DNA of 5,267 nt from an uncultured Gammaproteobacteria bacterium (GTDB lineage Bacteria; Pseudomonadota; Gammaproteobacteria; Pseudomonadales; Pseudohongiellaceae): assembly GCA_937898685.1 (NCBI GenBank), contig CALEJT010000057.1:1-5267 (forward strand). Direction: 5' to 3'. The position numbers and the translations under genes were made by a program. Below, one piece after another: positions 1 through 5,267 of the stretch. The first letter of the stretch is position 1. Every line of letters begins with the position of its first letter. Below the pieces are notes generated by a model, which was not told where the DNA came from, made no database searches, and saw nothing but the letters and a program-made list of their open reading frames with translations.

Positions 1-900
1 TTCCAGGATTTTCAGAAAGCCTGCGCAGACACGGGCTTTGACCTCGATCTCGGCTTGCACTTGAAGAACCTGATGGCGTTTGCCACCGGTCAATCGCGGT
101 TCCAGATCGTCGCCAGCCTTAGTGTGGAGAAGCTGCAGAAGGCATGGCAAGAAGCCTGCGAGGGAATGGAGTATGCCCTCAACTTCGCGCGTAGCAATCT
201 GGGCATCGATAGCCCGGCGTTGCTGTCGTCGCCCTTCCTGCTGGTGGTGCTGGCGTATTTCGGGCATAGCCGCAACTATGCGCTGAGCAACGACGAGGCT
301 CAGCAGTTGCGCTACTGGGCCTTGGCCGCCAATGCCAAAGGCCGTTTCTCACGGGGTTCCAGTGAGACCATTCTGGATCAGGATTTGGCGACCATCCGCA
401 ATGGCGGCGGCGTCAATGAACTGATCGACCGGCTGCGTCTGCAGTTCGGCCGCCTTGACATCACGCCGGAAGAGCTGGAAGGGCGCAACCAGCGCAGCGC
501 ACTGTTCAAGACCATGTTTCTGGCGTTTCGTGCGGCAGGTGCCAAGGATTGGCGCAGCCACCTTGCCATTGCCCTGGATCACTCGGGCAGTCAGCACCGC
601 TTGCAGTTTCATCACATTTTCCCCAAGGCATTGCTGCGCGGCAGCTACACCCCTCGCGAGGCCGACGACATCGCCAACCTGGCTTTCATCGGCGGCAAAA
701 CCAATCGTGCGATCAGCGACAAAGCGCCTGTGACCTACCTGTTGCCGCTGGTGGCGCAGCACGGTGCAGCACCATTCGCCGCACAGTGCATCCCGGTGGA
801 GGAGGAACTGCTGGCACTGGATCACTACAAGGCGTTCTTGCAGGAGCGCCGTAAACGCATCGCGGCGGCACTGAATGCTTTCATCCATGCGGTCGCTTGA
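1..900 (+). CDS. DUF262-family protein with C-terminal HNH nuclease motif (5' end missing)
   Basis: The reading frame is already open at base 1 and ends at TGA 898-900, so 299 C-terminal residues are visible and the start lies upstream. The TTG at 55 is internal, since the frame continues before it with sensible protein sequence. Counting from base 1, residues 202-208 read QFHHIFP, followed by NLAFIGGKTNR at 226-236. This is the HNH/DUF1524-like arrangement found at the C-terminus of many DUF262 proteins, with H204/H205, N226 and N235 as likely catalytic or metal-site residues. The preceding 190 or so residues look helical, as in the linker region of these proteins. The ParB-like DUF262 NTPase domain expected at the N-terminus would lie off the left edge and is not seen. 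Known relatives include GmrSD-type enzymes that cut modified phage DNA; the actual substrate here is unknown. The HNH motif is clear, and the family assignment rests on recognition of the motif and its context. Confidence 0.8.
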   Translation, partial: FQDFQKACADTGFDLDLGLHLKNLMAFATGQSRFQIVASLSVEKLQKAWQEACEGMEYALNFARSNLGIDSPALLSSPFLLVVLAYFGHSRNYALSNDEAQQLRYWALAANAKGRFSRGSSETILDQDLATIRNGGGVNELIDRLRLQFGRLDITPEELEGRNQRSALFKTMFLAFRAAGAKDWRSHLAIALDHSGSQHRLQFHHIFPKALLRGSYTPREADDIANLAFIGGKTNRAISDKAPVTYLLPLVAQHGAAPFAAQCIPVEEELLALDHYKAFLQERRKRIAAALNAFIHAVA

Positions 901-905
901 ACTGT

Positions 906-1041
906 CAGCGCCACCTTGTTGCCACACGGTGACCCACATGTCGCCACAATGCTGCCGCCATGTTCAACACAATGTTGCCACGCTGTTCACCACATTGACG
1001 CCACTTTGTGCACACAGTGTTGCCACCATGCCTGACACATT
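906..1041. repeat. Array of about twelve degenerate 11-12 bp direct repeats
   Basis: Head-to-tail units begin at about 906, 918, 929, 940, 951, 962, 974, 985, 997, 1008, 1019 and 1030, all 11 or 12 bp long. The consensus is roughly GTTGCCACATT (reverse complement AATGTGGCAAC). Examples are GTTGCCACACG (918), GTCGCCACAAT (940), GTTGCCACGCT (974) and GTTGCCACCAT (1019). A second unit type, such as GTTCACCACATT (985) and GTTCAACACAAT (962), tends to alternate with the first, giving a 22-23 bp higher-order period over 951-1041. The spacing is close to one helical turn, so a protein could bind repeatedly on one face of the DNA. The array starts 5 bp after the upstream stop codon. It could be a set of transposase-binding sites from a decayed transposon end, or an operator array. 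There is no CRISPR-like spacer structure. Confidence 0.8.
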
Positions 1042-1090
1042 CCGGCCGGGACGCAGCCCGAGAGTCGCTTGTCCCCAGCACGATGAGCAG

Positions 1091-1124
1091 ATTCTTTGTG
1101 CTGGCTCTCGAGAGCACAAAGAAT
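1091..1124. repeat. Perfect 12 bp inverted repeat with an alternative inner palindrome
   Basis: ATTCTTTGTGCT (1091-1102) and AGCACAAAGAAT (1113-1124) are perfect reverse complements with a 10-base loop. A second perfect palindrome, GCTCTCGAGAGC at 1104-1115, overlaps the right arm. The same region can therefore fold as a 12 bp stem with a 10-base loop, or as an outer 9 bp stem (ATTCTTTGT with ACAAAGAAT) plus the inner palindrome with four bulged bases. No T-run follows, so a Rho-independent terminator is unlikely. A dimeric-regulator operator or a hairpin within a larger structured RNA is possible. Confidence 0.85.
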
Positions 1125-1135
1125 GTGGCCGCTGG

Positions 1136-1159
1136 GCTCGATTTCGCCAGAAATCGGGC
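1136..1159. repeat. 10 bp stem-loop with 4-base loop
   Basis: GCTCGATTTC (1136-1145) pairs with GAAATCGGGC (1150-1159) around the loop GCCA (1146-1149). Nine pairs are Watson-Crick and one is a T(U)-G wobble at 1138/1157. It is the second hairpin inside the long inverted repeat and lies 11 bases after the first. No T-run follows it. Confidence 0.75.
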
Positions 1160-1219
1160 GCGGCGGCGTGGGGACAACGAATGGTCGATGCGTCCAGCCT
1201 GCACCTTATGAAACCCCGC

Positions 1220-1280
1220 TGCGGCCATGCGCCGGGTTGCCGCCCTGTGCGGCTGGCGGGTGAGCGCATGCCGCACAGGG
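1220..1280 (+). promoter_or_regulatory. Two mutually exclusive hairpins upstream of jetA
   Basis: CCCTGTGCGGC (1243-1253) is a perfect 11 bp complement of GCCGCACAGGG (1270-1280) with a 16-base loop. Bases 1264-1275 can instead pair with 1220-1232 (12 pairs with one bulged C), closing a 31-base loop. Both folds use 1270-1275, so they cannot form together. The right-hand hairpin ends 17 bases before the jetA ribosome binding site. Such competing stems resemble attenuator or switch leaders. However, no leader peptide, no T-run terminator and no known riboswitch class is recognised, so a regulatory role is inference. Confidence 0.5.
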
Positions 1281-1297
1281 GATGCCTGCTCGGTGGT

Positions 1298-1303
1298 GGG
1301 AGA
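1298..1303 (+). promoter_or_regulatory. Ribosome binding site of jetA
   Basis: GGGAGA, including the GGAG core at 1299-1302, lies 11 bases before the ATG at 1314. A TGA in the jetA frame at 1305-1307 blocks any upstream start, which fixes 1314 as the first usable start of this frame. Confidence 0.7.
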
Positions 1304-1313
1304 CTGAACTGAC

Positions 1314-2573
1314 ATGGCCAACCCTCGCTCGCTGGTTTACGCGCTTTACACCCATTGGGACACCGTGGAGCTTTTGGTGCGGCTGTCGCGCGAGTTTGCC
1401 GTGCTGACCAGCGATCAGGTGTTGAACGGTATTGCCAAGGTATCCGGGCAACGGGATGCCGAAACGCAGGGCGCGGTGCTGCGTGCCCTGGTCAATGCGG
1501 ACATCCTGCAAACCTTGCCGCGCAGCAGCGATCTGCAGCTCAATGCCTATGTGCTGGAGTTCGTGCGCGGCCTCACCCGTGAACATGAGCTGGGCCTGGC
1601 TGCCGTACTGCAGGCGCGTGTTGCGGCCATCCGTGAAGCCACCGAAGCACTCAATGAAGGGATGCTCGGGGCCGACATGGATCGCGTGCGCGGAGCCGCC
1701 AACAAGCTGGCAGAACTCTTCCGCCAGATCAGCCTGCAGCTCGATCAGGACCGGCACGCGCTCTTTGAGCTGGCGGAAAACGCCAAAAGCGCCGACAGCA
1801 GCATGCCGATCAGCCAGCGCTACCGCGAGGTGCTGGAAGCCTACGATCATTATGTGGAGCCGATGAACCAGATGATGGACAGCGGCTCGCAGGGCACCTT
1901 CTATCGCTATCTGGAAGAAGCGGAGCGTGCGCTCGACTTGGGCCTAGAGCAATTGTCGGTACAGGGTGCGCTCTACTCGCATCGCCTGCAGTTACGTCAG
2001 GTGGCGCACCAGGCCAAGGAGCTGCGGCGCTTTGGCCGGCTGGTTGCGCAACAGTGCGCCGATACACTGCTGCCCCTGCGCGAAGAGCTGCGTCAGCACA
2101 ACGCACTGACCAGTGCCATCAGCTTGCTGTTGGGGCAGGTGCGCAAACGCGGCCTGCGTCGCGCACTGTCGCGCCCGGCGGATGAGACCGCACTCCCCGT
2201 CTGGCGCAATGAGCGCGGTTTCAAATTGCAATTGGGCGATGAGGTACGGGCGGTCATGGCTGCCGCGCGCAAATACCAGCCGCAGGCGGTGGCCTTTCCG
2301 CAGGATGAACCCGGCGATGACGCTCCCTTGCTGGAGCAGGTGGACGAAGCCGCTATTCGTGCGCATCTGGCCCGCAGCCTGCCGGTGGAAAATCTGCTCG
2401 ATTGGCTGCACCGCCATTACGCCCACCTGCAGGATGCCACCCTGCTGCGCCTGTTCCATGACCTGCAACAGGAGCCCGGCTGGCAGTTCGAGGCAGCCAG
2501 CCAGCCTGAAAAAACCACGCTGCAGACGATTCGCGTCCTGCATCACCCTCACCGCGTGAGTATTCCGCAATGA
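1314..2573 (+). CDS. jetA: JetA-like kleisin subunit of Wadjet/Mks system (MksF-like)
   Basis: This 419-residue, mostly helical cytoplasmic protein without signal peptide or membrane segments is the likely kleisin that bridges the SMC ATPase heads. Residues 1-90 look like an N-terminal winged helix (HWDTVELLVRLSREF, then ILQTLPRSSDLQLNAYVLEF). Residues 90-260 form long helices, including YVEPMNQMMDSG at 180-191, a region I associate with JetA/MksF proteins. Residues 345-415 (LPVENLLDWLHRHYAHLQD onward) fit a C-terminal winged helix. The length suits MksF/JetA. In studied systems the kleisin joins the SMC dimer into a ring and recruits the KITE subunit. The start is fixed by a GGAG site and an upstream in-frame stop. 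The stop overlaps the jetB start (ATGA, 2570-2573), indicating coupled translation. The assignment depends strongly on gene order and size, because kleisins are poorly conserved. The Wadjet subtype is not settled. Confidence 0.75.
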   Translation: MANPRSLVYALYTHWDTVELLVRLSREFAVLTSDQVLNGIAKVSGQRDAETQGAVLRALVNADILQTLPRSSDLQLNAYVLEFVRGLTREHELGLAAVLQARVAAIREATEALNEGMLGADMDRVRGAANKLAELFRQISLQLDQDRHALFELAENAKSADSSMPISQRYREVLEAYDHYVEPMNQMMDSGSQGTFYRYLEEAERALDLGLEQLSVQGALYSHRLQLRQVAHQAKELRRFGRLVAQQCADTLLPLREELRQHNALTSAISLLLGQVRKRGLRRALSRPADETALPVWRNERGFKLQLGDEVRAVMAAARKYQPQAVAFPQDEPGDDAPLLEQVDEAAIRAHLARSLPVENLLDWLHRHYAHLQDATLLRLFHDLQQEPGWQFEAASQPEKTTLQTIRVLHHPHRVSIPQ

Positions 2574-3184
2574 CGATCCCACATGCTCTGGCAGCCGCCC
2601 TGTCGCAAATGCCGGCATTGGCCGAGCTGTTCCGCTTGTTTCTCTCCGGCAAACACCTGAATCGAATGGCCGAGCCCGCGCTGTGGGCGGAGCTGGAACA
2701 GCACGAGGCCAGCTATGTCGGCTTGTTTGCCGCGCTGGGGTTCGAACTGCGCCTGGATGCCAGGGGCTTTGCCTGGTTTCACAACAGTGACGCCAACAGC
2801 AACATCGGCAAAATCAGCCGCCAGCTGGCCTTGCTGTTCATGGTGATCTTCGATGCCCAGGCCAACGCCGGCAAGGCCCTGCAGCGCTTTACCGATTGGC
2901 TGATCGACAGCGCCTGGCTGGCCGAGGTTTACAAGCAACAGCAAGACCTGCTGGATGCCGAGGGCCTCAACCCCGACGCCCTGGTGGAGCTGATGGGCCG
3001 CGCCTGCAACCTCGGCTTTGCCGTGCCAGAGCCGGCGGGCTGGCGACTGCTGCCCGCTGTATGCCGTTACCTCGATCATTTCGAAAGCCTGGCGTTGACG
3101 GCCAAGACCGATGGCGACGAAGAGAGCACGCCCGCAGGGGAAGACTGGACTGCGGATGCACCAGACGACGAGGAGAACACCTGA
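2570..3184 (+). CDS. jetB: JetB-like KITE subunit of Wadjet/Mks system (MksE-like)
   Basis: The product has 204 residues and resembles MksE/JetB, the tandem winged-helix protein that dimerises on the kleisin and helps the condensin complex hold DNA. Family-like stretches are LFRLFLSGKHLNR near residues 22-34, ELEQHEASYVGLFAALGFEL near 41-60, and the following GFAWFHN. Residues 80-160 are predicted helical. The last 25 residues (180-204) form an acidic, probably disordered tail with 11 Asp/Glu. The start ATG overlaps the jetA stop by four bases and only a weak GTGAG is visible upstream, so translation probably depends on coupling to jetA. The stop TGA (3182-3184) shares a base with the jetC ATG. 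Size, position between a kleisin and an SMC gene, and motifs agree. There is no sign of truncation. Confidence 0.8.
   Translation: MTIPHALAAALSQMPALAELFRLFLSGKHLNRMAEPALWAELEQHEASYVGLFAALGFELRLDARGFAWFHNSDANSNIGKISRQLALLFMVIFDAQANAGKALQRFTDWLIDSAWLAEVYKQQQDLLDAEGLNPDALVELMGRACNLGFAVPEPAGWRLLPAVCRYLDHFESLALTAKTDGDEESTPAGEDWTADAPDDEENT
3170..3175 (+). promoter_or_regulatory. Ribosome binding site of jetC inside jetB
   Basis: GAGGAG lies 8 bases before the ATG at 3184 and within the last codons of jetB. It is a stronger site than those of jetA or jetB and decides the jetC start, which is further supported by the N-terminal ATPase fold beginning immediately after it. Confidence 0.75.
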
Positions 3185-5267
3185 TGCAGTACGGCTTCCA
3201 ACGTCTGGTCCTGCTGGGCAGCGCCGGCTACTCGCGCGCCGAGCTGCCGCTCGATGGTGCGGTCTCTCTGGTGGCGCCCAACAATACCGGCAAGACCAGC
3301 CTGATCAATGCCCTGCAGTTTCTGCTGATCATCGACCGCCGCCGTATGGATTTTGGTGCGCACGATGTGGATAAGAGCCGGCGCTTCTATTTCCCCAACA
3401 ACAGCGCGTATGTGCTGCTGGAGGTGTCGCTGCCGGAGTCCGGCACCGTAGTGCTGGGCTGCGTGGGCAAAGGGGTAAGCTTCGAGTACGAGTATTTCGC
3501 CTATGCCGGGCCGCTGAAGGTCGAGGAGTTCTGCCTGCCGGATGGCACCTTGGTGGCACAACCGCAACTGGCCAGCCATCTGGCGAGCTTTGGGCGCCGG
3601 GTGTTCAGCTACAGCAGCAGCGAATTTGCCGACATGGTGTATGGCGGGCGCAGCCGCAAGCTCGCCAGTCAGCAGGACTTCTGCGTTTTCCGGCTGGAGC
3701 ATGCCAGCGATGCCAGCGTTTTTCAGCGGGTGCTGACCCGCACACTGCGCTTGGACAAACTGCGCTCCAGCGAGGTAAAGGACTATCTGCTGCAGATTTT
3801 CCGCCGCGATCTGCCGGATGCCAGCATCGACTTCAAGGCCGAATGGGACAAGGCGTTTGCCGACCTCAACGCCGAACGCAGTCAGTACCTGGCCGCCGTG
3901 CGGCTGCAAGCCACCCTGGGCGAACTGGAACAGAAGCAGGAGGCCCGCCTGGTGTTGCGCGGCAAATTGCTGTGCTGGCGTCCCTTGATCGACGCAGCAC
4001 TGGGCCAGTGGCAACAGCATTACGAGACCCGCCAGCAAACCTTGCAGCATGAGTTGGCGCAGTGCGATACCGAGCTGCAGCACCTGCGCGAACAGGATAT
4101 GCAGTCGGCTGGCGAGAAGAAAGAGTGCGAGTTGGAACAACAGCAGCTCCGCCAGCAAAGCGAACAGTTGCGCGCGTTGCAGCAGCGTTTTGCCTTGATC
4201 CCTGAACGCGCCCTGTTGGAGGCGCGCCGCCGCGAGCTGCAGGAACAACGGGATGCGCTGGTGGTACGGATCGGCCAGGCCCAGAGCCGCACGCCAGCGG
4301 CCATCGAGCGCGAGCTGGCACGGATCGAACGGGAATCCGCGCAGCTGGCGCAGGAGTTGCGCACCCAGGGGCAGAACCTCTATCAGCAACTGGCCAGTGT
4401 CGTATCTTCGGAACAACTCAACGCGCTGAACAAGGTGCTGGCCAAGCCGGTACTGACCCTGGGCAACGAAGATTTCCGCCTTGATGGCAAGGCCCTGCTT
4501 GCGGCCTTGGTCGATGCGAATGCCGGGCAATTCAATTTGCCTGGCCTGCAACTGCGGCTGGAAGCCCTGCCGGCACAGTATCAGCAACGGACCCTGGCGG
4601 AACTGAGCGAATTGCAGCAGGAGTTGCAGCAACAGCAGACTCAGCTGCAAGAACAATTGGCCACCGCCCTGGCTCTGGAAAACGTCAAACAGCAACGCCA
4701 AGCGCTGGAGCAGCAACTAGCCGAACTGGATGCCGAGTTGCGGGACTACGCGCACATGCAGGACTTGCGGCAAAGCGAGGCCGAGCGCGAGGAGCGGCTG
4801 CAGACACTGGCGAAAAAGCTCGCCGACCTCGGCGCCAGTCTGGCGCAGTCGGCAGAGCGGCACCGCGCATTGGATCAGCAGCGGCAGCAGCGGCGACAGG
4901 ATTTGGCGGCCTTGCAGCAGCAACACCGGCAGATCGAGCAACGCCGTCATCAGCGCATCGACCACGAAGGCCCGTTCACCTGGCTGGCCGAGTTGCCACA
5001 CCACCCCTGGCTGGCCCAGCCCGAGTTTGCGCCGGAACAACTGGCCGAACGGCTGCAGACTTATCTGACTGACTGCCGCCAGTTGCTGGAGCTGGATGAG
5101 CAGATCCGCCATCTGCTGGGTGAAATCCATAGCGGCGGATTGACCAAGTATCAGTTTGTCGGCGAACCGGAAAGCGAGATTGTTCGTCTCGTTGAATTCG
5201 CCCATCACCTGCCGCAGGAAGCCGAAGCACTGGAAAAGAAGGTACGCTCGGCGGTGGTGAATGTGGC
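3184..5267 (+). CDS. jetC: JetC-like SMC/MksB-type ATPase (3' end missing)
   Basis: From ATG 3184 the frame stays open to the right edge, giving 694 complete codons. It is the motor subunit of a Wadjet/Mks condensin, an SMC-like ABC ATPase that dimerises and translocates along DNA. Residues 1-220 are the N-terminal half of the ATPase head, with a Walker A motif at 31-39 (APNNTGKTS, catalytic K37) followed by LINALQFLL. From about 230 to 395 the sequence is heptad-like coiled coil. A probable globular insert follows at 400-465 (from YQQLASVVSSEQLN onward). A second, very Gln-rich coil runs to about 590, and another non-coiled patch, rich in Pro/Trp/His, begins near 595. The signature motif, Walker B and C-terminal head half would lie beyond the window, as expected for an SMC protein of about 1,100 residues. 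A jetD nuclease gene is expected downstream. RecN/SbcC-like ATPases are the main alternative, but the jetA-jetB context argues against them. Confidence 0.87.
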   Translation, partial: MQYGFQRLVLLGSAGYSRAELPLDGAVSLVAPNNTGKTSLINALQFLLIIDRRRMDFGAHDVDKSRRFYFPNNSAYVLLEVSLPESGTVVLGCVGKGVSFEYEYFAYAGPLKVEEFCLPDGTLVAQPQLASHLASFGRRVFSYSSSEFADMVYGGRSRKLASQQDFCVFRLEHASDASVFQRVLTRTLRLDKLRSSEVKDYLLQIFRRDLPDASIDFKAEWDKAFADLNAERSQYLAAVRLQATLGELEQKQEARLVLRGKLLCWRPLIDAALGQWQQHYETRQQTLQHELAQCDTELQHLREQDMQSAGEKKECELEQQQLRQQSEQLRALQQRFALIPERALLEARRRELQEQRDALVVRIGQAQSRTPAAIERELARIERESAQLAQELRTQGQNLYQQLASVVSSEQLNALNKVLAKPVLTLGNEDFRLDGKALLAALVDANAGQFNLPGLQLRLEALPAQYQQRTLAELSELQQELQQQQTQLQEQLATALALENVKQQRQALEQQLAELDAELRDYAHMQDLRQSEAEREERLQTLAKKLADLGASLAQSAERHRALDQQRQQRRQDLAALQQQHRQIEQRRHQRIDHEGPFTWLAELPHHPWLAQPEFAPEQLAERLQTYLTDCRQLLELDEQIRHLLGEIHSGGLTKYQFVGEPESEIVRLVEFAHHLPQEAEALEKKVRSAVVNV

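Larger units (their letters stand above)
1065..1180. repeat. Long inverted repeat enclosing two hairpins (three-way junction fold)
   Basis: TTGTCCCCA at 1069-1077 is perfectly complementary to TGGGGACAA at 1169-1177. The pairing continues outward over C1068 as a one-base bulge, with T1065-G1067 pairing C1178-A1180, giving 12 base pairs. The enclosed 91 bases contain two independent strong stem-loops, 1091-1124 and 1136-1159. As RNA or extruded single-stranded DNA this would make a closed three-way junction. It could be a small structured RNA, a leader element, or a short non-autonomous mobile element whose ends are the outer arms. I see no clear flanking target duplication. The pairing is directly visible; any function is unknown. 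Confidence 0.65.
901..1313. other. 413 bp structured intergenic region
   Basis: I find no convincing gene between the DUF262-HNH stop and the jetA start. Open frames crossing it on both strands translate the repeats and hairpins into low-complexity, Cys/His/Arg-rich sequence and lack plausible start signals. No tRNA or rRNA pattern is apparent, and I see no good sigma-70 promoter. A TTGACG at 995-1000 has no matching -10 at the right distance. No hairpin is followed by a T-run that would make it an intrinsic terminator. The stretch holds a direct-repeat array, a large inverted repeat with two inner hairpins, and two competing hairpins next to jetA, each listed separately. The jet operon promoter presumably lies here but cannot be placed. 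Confidence 0.75.

Noticed and set aside
55..60. TTG at 55 as the true start of the DUF262-HNH gene
   Set aside because: The frame is open from base 1 with coherent protein sequence before it, no ribosome binding site precedes the TTG, and the family carries a large N-terminal domain.
906..1041. CRISPR array
   Set aside because: The units are 11-12 bp, degenerate and contiguous, with no unique spacers and no cas genes.
1065..1180. Retron msr-msd RNA, based on an outer paired stem around inner hairpins
   Set aside because: No reverse transcriptase gene lies in the window, and the adjacent genes belong to a complete-looking Wadjet operon.
1243..1280. Rho-independent terminator
   Set aside because: The stem is strong and GC-rich but is followed by GATGCCTGCT rather than a run of T.
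875..1312. 145-codon + strand and 138-codon minus strand open frames across the intergenic gap
   Set aside because: They translate the tandem repeats and hairpins into low-complexity sequence, overlap real genes, and have no credible start signals.
1206..1850. 214-codon minus strand frame opposite jetA
   Set aside because: Shadow of the coding frame on the + strand, with no motif and no ribosome binding site that I can see.
3076..4716. 546-codon open frame on the minus strand opposite jetB/jetC
   Set aside because: It is the complement of the Gln/Leu-rich coiled coil: CAG and CTG codons read backward as Leu and Gln and give few stops. The protein is Leu/Gln-rich without domain features, and the + strand frame has a Walker A, a ribosome binding site and operon context.

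Overview
The window is GC-rich, densely coded bacterial DNA. Codon choice favours CTG, CAG and GCC/GGC, which fits a gamma- or beta-proteobacterium, perhaps Pseudomonas-like; no marker gene allows a firmer assignment. All recognisable genes lie on the + strand and the content looks like a defence island.

Layout. Bases 1-900 are the 3' part of a DUF262-type protein with a C-terminal HNH nuclease motif, a relative of GmrSD-like restriction factors. Bases 901-1313 are non-coding but highly structured: an array of about twelve 11-12 bp degenerate direct repeats (906-1041), a long inverted repeat (1065-1180) enclosing two strong hairpins (1091-1124 and 1136-1159), and a pair of mutually exclusive hairpins (1220-1275 versus 1243-1280) just before the next gene. 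Bases 1314-5267 hold three tightly overlapping genes, read as jetA (MksF/kleisin-like), jetB (MksE/KITE-like) and the first 694 codons of jetC (MksB/SMC-like ATPase). Together they form the core of a Wadjet/Mks condensin-type anti-plasmid system.

How they work together. In characterised Wadjet systems, JetC dimers joined by the JetA kleisin and bound by JetB extrude DNA loops, sense small circular DNA and hand it to the JetD nuclease for cleavage. JetD is not in the window and is expected just past the right edge. The ATGA (jetA/jetB) and TGATG (jetB/jetC) overlaps indicate one translationally coupled operon. The DUF262-HNH gene is probably an independent defence gene next door, because 413 bp of structured non-coding DNA separates it from the operon.

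The genes belong to known families. The least explained part of the window is the 413 bp gap, where repeats and competing RNA folds lie directly upstream of the defence operon.
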